A stretch of 64,000 nucleotides of DNA from CBDAQA01 sp965198865 (GCA_965198865.1 CBDAQA010000022.1:62001-126000); one strand, 5' to 3'. Shown: positions 12,900 through 22,506, counted from the stretch's first letter. The notes: generated by a model not told the origin, from the sequence alone. Numbers and translations: made by a program.

Positions 12900-14006
12900 A
12901 TGAGCGGATTGAGCTACGAGTCCAGCGGCGTCGACTACGACCAACTCGACGCCTTCAAACGCGCCTGTCAAAAGGCGGCGGCGACCACCGTCGGCGGGCT
13001 GCAACGGTTCGGCTTCACCGAGCCCGCCGGCATCCGGGGCGAGAGCGCCTACCTCATGGAGACGGCCCAGGGCTACCTCGCCCACGTCGAGGAGGGGCTC
13101 GGCACGAAGAACCTCATCGCCGACGCGATGCTCAAGCTGACCGGTCGCAGCTACTACGACCACGTCGGCATCGACACGGTGGCGACCATCGTCAACGACC
13201 TGATCACGGTCGGCGCGTTGCCGGTGTCGGTCGCCATGCATGCGGCGGTGGGGGACTCGGCATGGTTCGCCAAGGGCACGGCCGCGGCGGACCTGGCTCG
13301 CGGGTTCGCCGATGGGTGCCGCTCTGCGGGGGCCGTTTGGGGGGGCGGGGAGACGCCGACGCTGAAGGGGATGGTCGACCCGTCCACCATCATCCTGGCC
13401 GGGTCGGCGGTGGGGCAGGTGGCGCCCAAGTCGAACCGCATCGTGGGCAACGTTCAGGATGGCGATGTGATCATCCTGTTGGCCAGCAGCGGCGTGCAGA
13501 CGAACGGCCTCACGCTCTGCCGGCGGATCGCCGATCAGTTGGCCGACGGGTATGAAAGGGTGATCGGCGATGGCCGCAGCTACGGCCAGGCGCTGCTCGA
13601 CCCGTCGGTCATCTACGTGAGCTTTGTCGCAGCCTGTCAGGACGCGGGTCTGCCGCTGCGCTACGCGGCCCACATCACCGGGCACGGCTGGCGGAAGCTG
13701 ATGCGGCTGGCCGCGCCGTTCGTCTACCGAATGACCAAGCTCCCGCCCAAGCCGCCGGCCGTCTTCGACTTCATCGCGCGGTCCGGCCCGGTCGACGAGC
13801 GCGAGATGTACGCCACGTTCAACATGGGTGCGGGGTTCGCAGCGTACGTGGCGGCGGGGGACGCCGAGCGCTGCGTCGGACTGGCGACGGCAGCCGGGTA
13901 TGATGCGTGGGTTGGGGGAACGGTCCAGAAGCAGGGTCACCGCAAGGCGGTCGAGATCGTTCCGCTGGGGATCACGTTCGAGGCCGACACGTTGAACGTC
14001 CGTTGA
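12900..14006 (+). CDS. purM: Phosphoribosylformylglycinamidine cyclo-ligase (AIR synthase)
   Basis: PurM closes the imidazole ring of AIR from FGAM with ATP, step five of purine synthesis. The 368 residues carry family landmarks in order: YESSGVDYD near the N-terminus, GLGTKN, IDTVATIVNDLITVGA, a GGGETP loop, SSGVQTNG and ATFNMGAGF. Some positions differ from the best-known enzymes: GTKN rather than GTK followed by a hydrophobic residue, and ITGHGW where others have ITGGG, so a divergent PurM-like enzyme is possible. There is no strong Shine-Dalgarno. The STAS gene follows 13 nt later. Confidence 0.82.
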   Translation: MSGLSYESSGVDYDQLDAFKRACQKAAATTVGGLQRFGFTEPAGIRGESAYLMETAQGYLAHVEEGLGTKNLIADAMLKLTGRSYYDHVGIDTVATIVNDLITVGALPVSVAMHAAVGDSAWFAKGTAAADLARGFADGCRSAGAVWGGGETPTLKGMVDPSTIILAGSAVGQVAPKSNRIVGNVQDGDVIILLASSGVQTNGLTLCRRIADQLADGYERVIGDGRSYGQALLDPSVIYVSFVAACQDAGLPLRYAAHITGHGWRKLMRLAAPFVYRMTKLPPKPPAVFDFIARSGPVDEREMYATFNMGAGFAAYVAAGDAERCVGLATAAGYDAWVGGTVQKQGHRKAVEIVPLGITFEADTLNVR

Positions 14007-14019
14007 TCGGAGCTGCCCG

Positions 14020-14430
14020 ATGTCCGCGCAAGACCCCGCCAATGACCGACGCAGGACGGCCGACCCGGCCGTCGTGGCGCGGATGGTCCGCACGTCCATG
14101 GCTGGCATGGTCCGGGTGGTCGAGCTGCACCTACCGCAGGCGCTGGACTCGGACGCGTTCGACCAGTTGAACACCGCGCTGTTGACCGAGCTCGATTCGG
14201 TGGGCAACGGCCGGTGCGTGATGGACCTGACGGCCGTCCAGTACATGGGCAGCAGCATGCTGGGACTGATGGTCAACGCCCGGCAGCGCGTGAAGGCGGC
14301 GGGGGGCAAGCTGGTGTTGTGCGGCATGTCCGACTGGCTGATCCAGACGTTTCGCACGTGCAGCTTGGAGAAGCTATTCGTGACGGCGGTCGCCCGGGAT
14401 GAGGCGTTGAAGCTGGTCCAGCGGAAGTAG
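14020..14430 (+). CDS. STAS-domain anti-sigma factor antagonist
   Basis: A 136-residue SpoIIAA/RsbV-like protein. The core motif around LTAVQYMGSSMLGLMVNARQ (about residues 69-88) carries the Ser that is phosphorylated by a partner kinase and dephosphorylated by a PP2C phosphatase. It is preceded by GGAG about 8 nt before the ATG. It faces the phosphatase gene with only 4 nt between the stop codons. The two plausibly belong to one partner-switching pathway, but no anti-sigma kinase gene is in the window. Confidence 0.9.
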   Translation: MSAQDPANDRRRTADPAVVARMVRTSMAGMVRVVELHLPQALDSDAFDQLNTALLTELDSVGNGRCVMDLTAVQYMGSSMLGLMVNARQRVKAAGGKLVLCGMSDWLIQTFRTCSLEKLFVTAVARDEALKLVQRK

Positions 14431-14434
14431 CCGA

Positions 14435-15385
14435 TCACTCGCCGGTGGGCTTGGCGCGCCACCGCTGGCCAAGCCAGGGAAGAACGGCCCCGCCGATGTT
14501 GGCCAGCCTGAAGTCCGGGAGCGGCATCGAGCGCGGCCGGGTGAACGACTCCCACACCATTCGGCCCAGCGCCCGGATCTGCGCCGGCAGTGGGGCGGCG
14601 GATGCCCGCCCGGTCGGTCGAAGCAGCAGGACGGTCACGTCGTCCGTGGTGAGGTTGGCGGGGCACATCGCCGCGACCCGCGCGAGCAGGGCGTCGATGA
14701 ACCCGGCCGGGTCGGTCGGGCCCATCTGTTGGATCACGCTCAGCAGGCCCGATTCGCCCAGCATCTTGCCGTCGGCGTCGTGCCCCTCAATGAGCGCATC
14801 GGTGTAGAACACCATCAGGTCGCCGACGCCCATCTCCACGTCGGACTGCTCGTAGTCGACCATGTCGAGGATGCCGAGCGGCATGTTGTTCGGACCGGCC
14901 GGGGTGGCCGTCGTAGGTGCCTGCCGAAGCAGGCCCCACCGTTTGTCGTGTGCCCGGTACCAGAGCGGCTGCGGGTGGCCGGCGTTGCAGACGGTAAGCC
15001 GGCGTGTCGGGGCGAAGAACGTGGAGACCAGGGCCGTCGCGAAGCAGCCGTCGGGAGAGCAGGTGACGAACGTACGGTTCATCGAGCGGACAAATTCGGC
15101 CTGGTCGATGAAGTTCACGAACCGGCGCATGAGGCCGCGGAGCGTGACGGCGACCTCCGCGACCGCCTTGCCGTGCCCGGCCACATCCGCCAGCAGCAGT
15201 CGGCTGATCCGCCCGGTCGCGCAACTGGAGGCGTAGTAGACGTCGCCGCCCCCCTCGGCCTGCTCGTAGGGCTTGCTGTAGACCCACGCGTCCATGCCAC
15301 GCATCCGCACCCGGCGGGCGATCGGCTCGCTGCCGCCCCACACCTCCATGCACTCCATCTGCTCGGTGGCACCATCGGCGGGCAT
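14435..15385 (-). CDS. PP2C-type (SpoIIE/RsbU-like) serine phosphatase
   Basis: A 316-residue protein. Metal-binding and catalytic segments are visible: GGGDVYYASSC, LLLADVAGHGKAVAEVAV, VCNAGHPQPLWYR, VFYTDALIEGHD and TTDDVTVLLLRP. This family dephosphorylates STAS antagonists. A longer frame opens from 15511, but the ATG at 15385 is preferred because a TACAAT box lies six bases before it and the added N-terminus is Pro/Arg-rich and unlike the family. No sensor domain precedes the phosphatase, so its input signal is unknown. Confidence 0.9.
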   Translation of the reverse strand: MPADGATEQMECMEVWGGSEPIARRVRMRGMDAWVYSKPYEQAEGGGDVYYASSCATGRISRLLLADVAGHGKAVAEVAVTLRGLMRRFVNFIDQAEFVRSMNRTFVTCSPDGCFATALVSTFFAPTRRLTVCNAGHPQPLWYRAHDKRWGLLRQAPTTATPAGPNNMPLGILDMVDYEQSDVEMGVGDLMVFYTDALIEGHDADGKMLGESGLLSVIQQMGPTDPAGFIDALLARVAAMCPANLTTDDVTVLLLRPTGRASAAPLPAQIRALGRMVWESFTRPRSMPLPDFRLANIGGAVLPWLGQRWRAKPTGE

Positions 15386-15391
15386 GCGGGA

Positions 15392-15397
15392 ATTGTA
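15392..15397 (-). promoter_or_regulatory. -10 box, leaderless start
   Basis: Minus-strand TACAAT, then TCCCGC, then the ATG at 15385. Confidence 0.55.
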
Positions 15398-15773
15398 TCG
15401 AGAGCCACCGGCGGACGGGGCGGTGATAATTCGCCTGGGCGGCGCGGTGGGTCCCAGCTGCGGCGGGAGCTCGCGGACCGGCGGTGAGGTACGCGGTTGA
15501 TCCGCCGACATCCGCGGGCTTCCGCCGGTCGGCTATAATTGGTCGAATCCCACGTTGGGTCTGACAGCCTGCGCACAGTCCAGAAGTCGGGTAGCGCGGC
15601 CGCGGCGGATGTCGGCAATTAGGGTTCCGTTCAACAAATCCGGGCTCGGCTGCTACAACGGGTGTCTTGGGGCGGCCGATGGGTGTAACTTCCCGTCGAT
15701 CGGCGAGTTTAACTAGGGGTGGCGCACGCGGCCGAGGGGGGCCGGCCATCCTGTGGACGTACCGAGGAATCCG
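15398..15773. other. intergenic, divergent promoter region
   Basis: About 375 nt between two divergent genes. A plus-strand TATAAT at 15534-15539 could serve the downstream gene, but no good -35 accompanies it. Nothing else is recognised. Confidence 0.4.
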
Positions 15774-16346
15774 ATGAAGTACCAGGTGCCGCTGCGGTGG
15801 TTCGTGGCCGCGGACGATGAGGTCCGCATCGTCGACGAGCGGGGTCGGCCGGCGTTCCGCCTCGACGGCGAGCTGTCGCCGCCCATCTCGACCCTGCCCG
15901 CGGGACGGGCTGGGAACGGGTCGTCGCACCCTGGTCGTCGGCTATCGTTCCGCGATCAGCGGGGGGACGAACTGGCGTTCGTCACCCGGCGGCAGCTTCC
16001 CGGGACGGGCGGGGCGGCCTTTGAGATTTACCACGGGGACGATCTGCAGGCCGTCGTCCGCCGCGACGGGTGGTCGCCGGTGCAATGTCGGTTCATGGCC
16101 GAGGGGCCTGGCCCCGACGACCTGCACGCCGAGGGGGATCTGGGCGGCCGGGAGTACACGTTCACGCGCGAGGGGCGGACGGTCGGGCGGGTCAGCCGAA
16201 AGATCGTCGGGACGGCCGGGACCTACGGCGTCGAGGTCGGTCGGGGCGAGGACGAGGTGCTGCTGCTCGCCAGCGCGGTGGTCATCGACCTCTGCTGCCA
16301 GCCGGACGCGCAGATTGACGTCTCAGACCCCCGGATGGCCGGCTGA
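15774..16346 (+). CDS. LURP-one-related / tubby C-terminal-like protein
   Basis: A 190-residue all-beta protein resembling the LURP-one-related (LOR) family. Typical runs are VPLRWFVAADDEVRIVDE at the start, a FEIYHGDDLQAVVRR strand pair, the GPDDLHAEGDLGGREYTF stretch and a hydrophobic C-terminal helix LLLASAVVIDLCC. The fold resembles the tubby C-terminal domain and phospholipid scramblases; the bacterial function is unknown. ATG 15774 is chosen over the upstream GTG because GAGGA lies seven bases before it and the family begins there. Confidence 0.8.
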   Translation: MKYQVPLRWFVAADDEVRIVDERGRPAFRLDGELSPPISTLPAGRAGNGSSHPGRRLSFRDQRGDELAFVTRRQLPGTGGAAFEIYHGDDLQAVVRRDGWSPVQCRFMAEGPGPDDLHAEGDLGGREYTFTREGRTVGRVSRKIVGTAGTYGVEVGRGEDEVLLLASAVVIDLCCQPDAQIDVSDPRMAG

Positions 16347-16428
16347 TGCCCGTTCGACGGAATATCGTTCGATGCCTAACGTTTAACGGTGGAGGGACGT
16401 TTGGGCAGGGTCGAACGGAGGCAGTCCA

Positions 16429-16824
16429 GTGGCTTTTGTTTCGCCATCGATCGAACACGACGGTTTGGTTCCTCCGCACCCCTTGGTCAACGGCCGGCTC
16501 CGACCCGGTGCCATCGGACATCTCTACCTGAACGGCGACCCGGTTGGGACGCTGACGGTGACGGGGTGGGACACCTCCTGGGGGTTTGGTCGATTTCGGC
16601 CTGAACCGGCGTTCGTGCCGTTCTCGACCGCGTTCGGCCTGTGGTCGCTCCTGATGCACGCCGACGGCGGGCGGCTGAGCCGGGAGGCGTCCGACGAGCT
16701 GGCCCAAGCCGAAAATCGACTCGATCGGATCCGCGCCAGAATCTACTTCCCGGTGGACGGCACTTGGGTCGACACGTTCGAACTCAACATCGACGGCGAA
16801 CTGGTCGAGTGGAAGGAGTACTAA
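16429..16824 (+). CDS. hypothetical protein
   Basis: 131 residues from a GTG start with GGAG eight bases upstream. The composition is protein-like (several Trp, Phe and acidic positions, e.g. TVTGWDTSWGFGRF), with a predicted helix DELAQAENRLDRIRARI in the second half. I recognise no family, and there is no signal peptide or membrane segment. It may be co-transcribed with the LOR protein 82 nt upstream. Confidence 0.6.
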   Translation: MAFVSPSIEHDGLVPPHPLVNGRLRPGAIGHLYLNGDPVGTLTVTGWDTSWGFGRFRPEPAFVPFSTAFGLWSLLMHADGGRLSREASDELAQAENRLDRIRARIYFPVDGTWVDTFELNIDGELVEWKEY

Positions 16825-16838
16825 ACCCCCCCGCCAGT

Positions 16839-17480
16839 TCAGTGATGCTCCCCGAGGACCGGCCCGCACTCGCGGTAGCCGTACTTCTTGGCGAACCGCT
16901 CGTACTGGTAGCCGTCGCTCATCTCGCGCTTGTCGGCCCAGCCGCCCTCGTTCAGCCACAGCTGCCGCCGCATGACCAACTGCATGCAGTCGATGTTCTG
17001 CAACTGCGGCGGATTTCCCGTGAGGATCGTGAAGAACGGCGGGCTGCCCTTGAACTGCACGACGGCCCCGTTGACCCGCTGCAACCCGACCATGGCAACC
17101 GGGAAGATCAGGATGTCGTTGCTGTCGACGATCCGGCCATCCGGCATCTTCAGCCGGGGCGGCCGGGCGATCTCCGCCGCCAGCGTGGCCAGCGCGTGGG
17201 GGTAGAGGATGTTGTCCGCGTTGAAGTGGACGATGTAGTCGCCGATCGCCTCGCGAATCCCACGATCGCGCAGGCTATGGCCCCAGTCGTTGTGCCGGGC
17301 CGGCGTGCAACGCACCGGCACCGGGAAGGGCAGGTCCTGGTTCTGCAGCGGGCCGTCGTGATAGGCGAGGATCTCGAAATCCTTGAACGTCTGCGCCCGC
17401 AGCGACTGGATCCCGCGGCAGAAGATGTCGTGCGGGATCGTGCCCTGGTAGTGGATGACGATGATGGAGAACAGCGGCAT
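16839..17480 (-). CDS. Glycosyltransferase, family 2-like
   Basis: 213 residues. The N-terminus MPLFSIIVIHYQG and the segment LRAQTFKDFEILAYHDGP are the opening of a GT-A fold. IGDYIVHFNADNILYPHAL occupies the place of the DxD metal site, although the motif reads NAD rather than DxD. Such enzymes transfer a sugar from a nucleotide donor. It starts 7 nt after the nucleotidyltransferase gene ends, so the two are probably one operon. The acceptor is unknown. Confidence 0.78.
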   Translation of the reverse strand: MPLFSIIVIHYQGTIPHDIFCRGIQSLRAQTFKDFEILAYHDGPLQNQDLPFPVPVRCTPARHNDWGHSLRDRGIREAIGDYIVHFNADNILYPHALATLAAEIARPPRLKMPDGRIVDSNDILIFPVAMVGLQRVNGAVVQFKGSPPFFTILTGNPPQLQNIDCMQLVMRRQLWLNEGGWADKREMSDGYQYERFAKKYGYRECGPVLGEHH

Positions 17481-17487
17481 GGGTGGG

Positions 17488-18309
17488 TCACTCAGCGGCG
17501 GGCGGCAGTTGCTCCTCGCCGGTCAGCACGTACCAGTTGTGCGTGGCCGCCTCCAGCGACCGGGCCTCGGCCCGGAGCGGACGGGTCGAACACGTGAGCC
17601 GGTCTACCACGGCGGGCCAGCTCAGTTGCGATTTCAGCGTGAGCAGATCACCCCGGTCCTTTTCGCGGTGGCTGAACAGCTTGCCGACGAAGATGTCGAT
17701 GGGGCTGACCAGGTAGACCGACAGCTCGCCGAACGTGCCGAACGAGTCGACTCGCCTTGCCCACCCTTCGGGCAGGTAATGAGACTGGAAGTGCGCCAGC
17801 CGCAATTGGTGTAGGCCGACCAGCTCGTCAAGCCGGGCGTACTGCGTCCGCAGGAGGGCCGGCAACTCATCGACGGCGTCGATGTCGTCGGTGTGGCGGG
17901 CGATGAGCTCGCGCAGGAGTAAGGCGGCCGATCCACCGACGTCCATCCGGCACGGTTGGCGGGCGAGGCGGCCGAGATCGCGGAGGAAGCGCAGCAGGGC
18001 TTCGGGCGTCGTTCGGTCCATGATCCGCCTCATCAGCGTGGGGAACCCACGATCCTCGCCGAGGTTGGCCGACTCGAATTGCGCCCGCAACGCGCCCGCC
18101 AGCGGCGACAGCCGTGAGCCGAGGACGGTGTCGCCCCAATACGCGGCCACGGCGCGGAGGCTGTCGCGGATCAGCAGCCTGGTCCGGAAGTCGTGTGGCT
18201 CCCGGCGGCACTCAACCTCGACGGCAGCCAAGAGGTCCGACGGGTCGACCGTCGGCGTTTGGCGGATGAGCGACCAGAGGTCTGTCCGGCGATCGGCGAG
18301 TACCGACAT
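17488..18309 (-). CDS. Nucleotidyltransferase-like protein (DUF6036/MNT type)
   Basis: 273 residues. MDVGGSAALLLRELIARHTDDID has the Gly-Gly and the spaced acidic residues of a polymerase-beta-like nucleotidyltransferase. YLVSPIDIFVGKLFSHREKD matches the second conserved block of MNT/AbiEii-like proteins. Relatives serve as toxins or antitoxins, but no HEPN or other partner is adjacent; the next gene is a glycosyltransferase. The ATG at 18309 is supported by TATGAT exactly six bases upstream. Confidence 0.65.
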   Translation of the reverse strand: MSVLADRRTDLWSLIRQTPTVDPSDLLAAVEVECRREPHDFRTRLLIRDSLRAVAAYWGDTVLGSRLSPLAGALRAQFESANLGEDRGFPTLMRRIMDRTTPEALLRFLRDLGRLARQPCRMDVGGSAALLLRELIARHTDDIDAVDELPALLRTQYARLDELVGLHQLRLAHFQSHYLPEGWARRVDSFGTFGELSVYLVSPIDIFVGKLFSHREKDRGDLLTLKSQLSWPAVVDRLTCSTRPLRAEARSLEAATHNWYVLTGEEQLPPAAE

Positions 18310-18315
18310 GCCGGG

Positions 18316-18321
18316 ATCATA
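18316..18321 (-). promoter_or_regulatory. -10 box, leaderless start
   Basis: Minus-strand TATGAT, then CCCGGC, then the ATG at 18309. Confidence 0.55.
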
Positions 18322-18448
18322 CCCGGCCGGTCGCCACAAGGTCGCGTCCTCTACGGCCGATCCCGTTTTGAACGCGCGGAACCACCCCACGGGCCAGGCC
18401 GTCGCCGACCACCCCGGGCCGCGGGATGCCGCCAAGCGTGCTTGGGGT

Positions 18449-21400
18449 TCAAACGCTGGTCGTCGCCCGCCCCATCGACTCCAGCACGCCGCGGCGGACG
18501 TCGAGCTCCATCTTCGGGACCGGCGTCAGCGCCGCCTCGGCCCGCGCCTTGGCCGCGTCCATCTTCGGGTAGCGGACCTCGCGGTAGCCCGTGACGTCCT
18601 CGGTGCATTTCAGCACCTCGACCGCCGCCGCGTAGTTGGCGTCGTTCAGGCTGACGCGGTCCAGCAGCGACAGGTACCAGTCGCGGAAGGCGACCTCGCG
18701 GGCGTGCCAGCCCGGCAGGCTCCGCCACCACTTCATGTGGCGCACGAGGTGCAGCTGCCAGTCGGTCGTGGTGATCTTGAGCCGCAGCCGGAACTGGCCA
18801 ATGTTGAACTCCGGGCTGGTGTGGTGCCGGTAGACCAGGCGGTCGCCGTTGGCGACGTCGACGCCGTACTTGGTCAGGTCGCGCTGCTTCTTCTCGTACC
18901 GGGTCAGCAGGTAGGCGACGTACGGCTCGTCCTTGATCAGCATCACCTTGGCCAGGTTCCAGATGGCCGCCTGGGTCGCCAGGTAACCCTTCTCGGCCGA
19001 GTCGCGGCGATAGATGGCGCGGACGGCCTCGACGTACTGCTTGGCGTAGCGGACGTCGGCGTACTGGGTCAGGTCGTAGATCCGCAGCGTCAGGTCGTAC
19101 TTGCTCCGCTCGGGCAGGGCGGGCAGCTGCTTCATCGCGCCCTGCACCAGCTTCTCGAACCGATCGGCATGGGCCCGGCCAAATAGGCGGGTCTTGCGGA
19201 GGATCTTGCTCTTGTTGGTCACCAGGTGCAGCCACGTCTCCGGGGCCGGCTTCGGCGGCAGCAGGCGCGGCTCGAGCGACAGCTTCCGGCCGATGTTGAA
19301 CGCCTTGAGGTTCTTGCGGTGGTCGCGGCGGATGCTGTCCTTGATCGCCCAGGCCATGTTCCAGGCCGACACCGGGATCAGCCCCAGCTGGAACGCGACG
19401 CCGAGCATCATGATGTTGACGAACTGCTTGCTGCCCAGCCGCTGCTCGCAGATCTCGCTGAGGTTGCGCGCGAAGCTCAGGTCCTGCCGGCAGCCGTCGA
19501 AGATCTGCTCGCGCAGGCTGTCGGTGTCGACGTCGCTCTTGCCGAGCAGGGTCATCACGGTCGCCTGCTTGTGCGTGTTGAGCACGGCGGCCGTGCGGTC
19601 CCTGTGGGCCACGCGGAACTGCTCGCGCGGGTCGATCGCGCGGGCCGCCTCGAGGATGTCGACGCCCAGCAGCAGGTCGGCCTTGCCGTACGGGATCGCG
19701 CCGGTGGTGGCGTAGGTCGGCGTGGCGCCGGCCTCGTCGTCGGCCACGAACGTCAGCTGCCCGTACACGCCGCCGTTGCGGATCGCGAGCCCCTTCTTGT
19801 CCTGGAACAGGACGCGGTACCCCTGCTTGTGCCCGGCCCGGATCAGGATCGACCCGACCACGCCGATGCCCATCCCGCCCACGCCCGCCATGTGGACGCG
19901 CCACTGGTCGCCGGGGTGGTCCAGGTGGTGGACCCGTTCCGGCTCGGGCAGCTTGTGCAGCTCCATGTTGGGCAGCGTGTACCGGCGGCGCTTCTTGCGG
20001 AGGACCGTCACCTGCTCGAAGCTGGGGCACGGCTTCACCTGGTTGCCGTAGTCGTTGCTCACGGTCACCCGCACGCACGCCCCGTCGTTCACGCACAGGG
20101 TCAGGTCGGTGTCGACCTTCCGGCCGTAGTCGGTCTCCAGCGGCGTCAGCCCGGGGCAGGCGGTCTGCTTGGTGCACTCCAGGCAGTTCTCGCACACCTC
20201 CGGCGTGACGTTCATGTGCGTCTTCTTCGGCAGGTACCCCTTGGCCTTGATCGTGGCCCGCTCCTTCTTGCCCTCCTTGCGGTGGTAGGTGATGCCGCAC
20301 TCCTTGTCGGCGATCACCACCTTCACGCCGTCGCTGAGGATCGTCTTCTCCAGGACCGAGCGGTACGCCGTGCGATCGGCCGGCGACAGCTTCGACACGG
20401 TCAGCGGGCTGGTCCCCGCCATCCCGCGGACGATCTCGGCGATGTCCTGGATGTAGCTGCGGTTCCCGGTGGCGTCGACCTCGGTGCCGGCGTGCTCCTG
20501 ATGGCCGGTCATGGCCGTGGTCTTGTTCTCCAGGATGATGTAGGTGATGTCCTGCCCGGCCTTGATGCTGTTGCTGATCGCGATCTGGCCCGAGTGGAAG
20601 AACGTGCCGTCGCCCATGAACACGATCTGCTTGTTCGTGATGAACGGGTCGATGCCGCTGCCGGTCCCGCCCCCCAGCCCCATGCCGCTGTAGTTGTGCA
20701 TGAGCTGTTCGGTGGGGGCGAACATCAGCATCGTGTAGCAGCCGGTGTCGCCGTGCGCCAGCAGGTCGACCGGGCCGATGCCGTGGTGGCGCTTCATGTA
20801 CTTCGGGTCGGCCAGGTTCGACCGCAGCTCCAGCAGCATGGCCGAACTGTCCCGGTGCGGGCAGCCCGGGCAGAAGGTGGGCGTGCGGGCGACGACCTTC
20901 TGGTTGAACACGTCGAGCTTTGGCCGGCTCAGCTCCTTCAGCCGCGAGATCTCGGCGCTCAGCCGGCCGTTGCGCAGCTCCGCCGGGATCTCCTCGGTCG
21001 CCTTGATCAGCGGGATCAGCAGCTGCGCCAGCACCGACGGGTTCAGCCCGCGCGTGGCGGGGATGCCGTCGATCTTCTTCCCGTGGGTCACCGGGAACGT
21101 CTTGCCGTACAGCCGGCTGCCGAGGTCGACGGCCTGGTCGTGCGGCAGCGCCTTGAACAGCCCGTCCCGGATGTTCTTCTCCAGGAAGCTCCGCCGCTCC
21201 TCGATCACGATCATCTGCTTGCAGTGACCGGCGAACTCGGCCACCAGCTCCACGTCGGCCGGGTAGGTCATGCCCATCTGCAGGATGGGGAAGTGGCCCA
21301 GCAGGCCGATGTCGTTCAGGACGTGGTTCAGGTACGGGGCGGCCATGCCGACCGTGATGAAGCCGATCGGTGCCGCGCCGGCGTCGTTTGCCGGGATGAT

Positions 21401-22150
21401 CTTGTTGACGCCCAACTCGCGGGCCTTCTTCAGCGTCGTGGCGAACCGGTCCTCGATCTGCAGCTCGCGGTGCCACGTGCGCGGCGGCAGCAGCACGGTG
21501 CGGTTCACCGGGATCGACGCCGTGTCGAGCGCGACGCGCTCCTTGGTGCTGATGGTCGGCCACTGGTTCGGCCGGCACTCGACCGTCCCGCCGCCGTCGG
21601 CGTGGGCGACGGTCGCGATGTAGCCGATGAACAGCCCGGCCGACTGGCTCAGCTTGAAGCTGAGGTTGATCCAGTCCTTCAGCTGCTGGGCCGTGCCCGG
21701 CTCCACGACCGGCATGCGGAGGTGCTCGAACAGGAACCGGCTGTCGGCCGGCACCTGCGTGCTGTCGCACCACGGGTCCTCGCCGCTGACCACGATCGCC
21801 CCCCCCTCGGGGTGCGCCCCGGCCAGGTTGCCGATCGCCAAGGCGTCCGAGGCCACGTGCGTGCCGACGCTCTTGAACGCCACGATCCCCCGGCACGCCG
21901 CCATCTGGCTGCCGTTGAGGGCCGCGGCACCCAGTGCTTCATTGTTCGCCTGGAACGCGCGGATGCCCTTCGACTGCAGCAGGCCGCTCAGGTCGCCCAT
22001 CAGGTCGAAGAAGCCCGCCACGGGCGAGCCGGGGTAGCCGGTCAGCAGGTGGACGCCGCCGTCGGTCTCCAGGGCACCTTTGATGAGGAGTTCGTTGCCG
22101 GAGAAGATCTCCCGGCCGGATTCACACAGGAAGCGGGGGTCGGTCGCCAT
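18449..22150 (-). CDS. Indolepyruvate:ferredoxin oxidoreductase, fused alpha-beta
   Basis: A 1233-residue single-chain enzyme that oxidatively decarboxylates arylpyruvates to aryl-acetyl-CoA with ThDP, CoA and ferredoxin. The N-terminal half is IorA-like: TGYPGSPVAGF, CPGCPHRDSS and the ThDP motif GDGTFFHSGQ...N near residue 500. Cysteine clusters CENCLECTKQTACP and LCVNDGAC follow. The IorB-like gamma domain starts at GVGGMGIGVVGSILIRAG and includes FQDKKGLAIRNGGVYGQL. A C-terminal domain of about 250 residues (DUF6537-like) ends the chain. GAGGAG precedes the ATG. Fusions of this kind are known in aerobes and act in aromatic amino-acid breakdown. Confidence 0.93.
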   Translation of the reverse strand: MATDPRFLCESGREIFSGNELLIKGALETDGGVHLLTGYPGSPVAGFFDLMGDLSGLLQSKGIRAFQANNEALGAAALNGSQMAACRGIVAFKSVGTHVASDALAIGNLAGAHPEGGAIVVSGEDPWCDSTQVPADSRFLFEHLRMPVVEPGTAQQLKDWINLSFKLSQSAGLFIGYIATVAHADGGGTVECRPNQWPTISTKERVALDTASIPVNRTVLLPPRTWHRELQIEDRFATTLKKARELGVNKIIPANDAGAAPIGFITVGMAAPYLNHVLNDIGLLGHFPILQMGMTYPADVELVAEFAGHCKQMIVIEERRSFLEKNIRDGLFKALPHDQAVDLGSRLYGKTFPVTHGKKIDGIPATRGLNPSVLAQLLIPLIKATEEIPAELRNGRLSAEISRLKELSRPKLDVFNQKVVARTPTFCPGCPHRDSSAMLLELRSNLADPKYMKRHHGIGPVDLLAHGDTGCYTMLMFAPTEQLMHNYSGMGLGGGTGSGIDPFITNKQIVFMGDGTFFHSGQIAISNSIKAGQDITYIILENKTTAMTGHQEHAGTEVDATGNRSYIQDIAEIVRGMAGTSPLTVSKLSPADRTAYRSVLEKTILSDGVKVVIADKECGITYHRKEGKKERATIKAKGYLPKKTHMNVTPEVCENCLECTKQTACPGLTPLETDYGRKVDTDLTLCVNDGACVRVTVSNDYGNQVKPCPSFEQVTVLRKKRRRYTLPNMELHKLPEPERVHHLDHPGDQWRVHMAGVGGMGIGVVGSILIRAGHKQGYRVLFQDKKGLAIRNGGVYGQLTFVADDEAGATPTYATTGAIPYGKADLLLGVDILEAARAIDPREQFRVAHRDRTAAVLNTHKQATVMTLLGKSDVDTDSLREQIFDGCRQDLSFARNLSEICEQRLGSKQFVNIMMLGVAFQLGLIPVSAWNMAWAIKDSIRRDHRKNLKAFNIGRKLSLEPRLLPPKPAPETWLHLVTNKSKILRKTRLFGRAHADRFEKLVQGAMKQLPALPERSKYDLTLRIYDLTQYADVRYAKQYVEAVRAIYRRDSAEKGYLATQAAIWNLAKVMLIKDEPYVAYLLTRYEKKQRDLTKYGVDVANGDRLVYRHHTSPEFNIGQFRLRLKITTTDWQLHLVRHMKWWRSLPGWHAREVAFRDWYLSLLDRVSLNDANYAAAVEVLKCTEDVTGYREVRYPKMDAAKARAEAALTPVPKMELDVRRGVLESMGRATTSV

Positions 22151-22424
22151 GATGTCTCTGCTCCTCGGTGGGCACGGTAGGCCGAAGGAACAGCGGGTCG
22201 GGCGGTGCGGACGCCGAGGCCGGAGGGGAATCCGACCAACGTCTGATCGCTCGACCGTGTCTGTCCGGTTGGCCCGACCGGCGTGGCACGCGGGAGGCCC
22301 GGGTTGACCCGGGGAGTCCTGCAGGAGACGCCGGCACGAAGGTGCCGCAACACGTGAGGTCGTTCGACCGCGATCCGGGAGCTGTCGCCAGCTAAAGGCC
22401 AGTCGGGTCGATGGGAACGTTCGG

Positions 22425-22430
22425 ATTATA
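22425..22430 (-). promoter_or_regulatory. possible -10 box for the oxidoreductase
   Basis: Perfect TATAAT on the minus strand with only a weak TTCGCC 17 nt upstream. It would give a leader of about 270 nt. The gap 22151-22621 otherwise holds nothing recognised except the divergent promoter below. Confidence 0.35.
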
Positions 22431-22506
22431 CCAACCCCGGCCCGCGGGGCGAACTGCGGTGGCCCGCGCGGACAATATTGTCACCCCACCCCGCGGGCGA
22501 GACGAT

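Noticed and set aside
19226..22180. A 984-codon frame antisense to the oxidoreductase, and a 1181-codon frame overlapping it
   Set aside because: Both have the biased composition of shadow frames, whereas the 18449-22150 frame carries all cofactor motifs.
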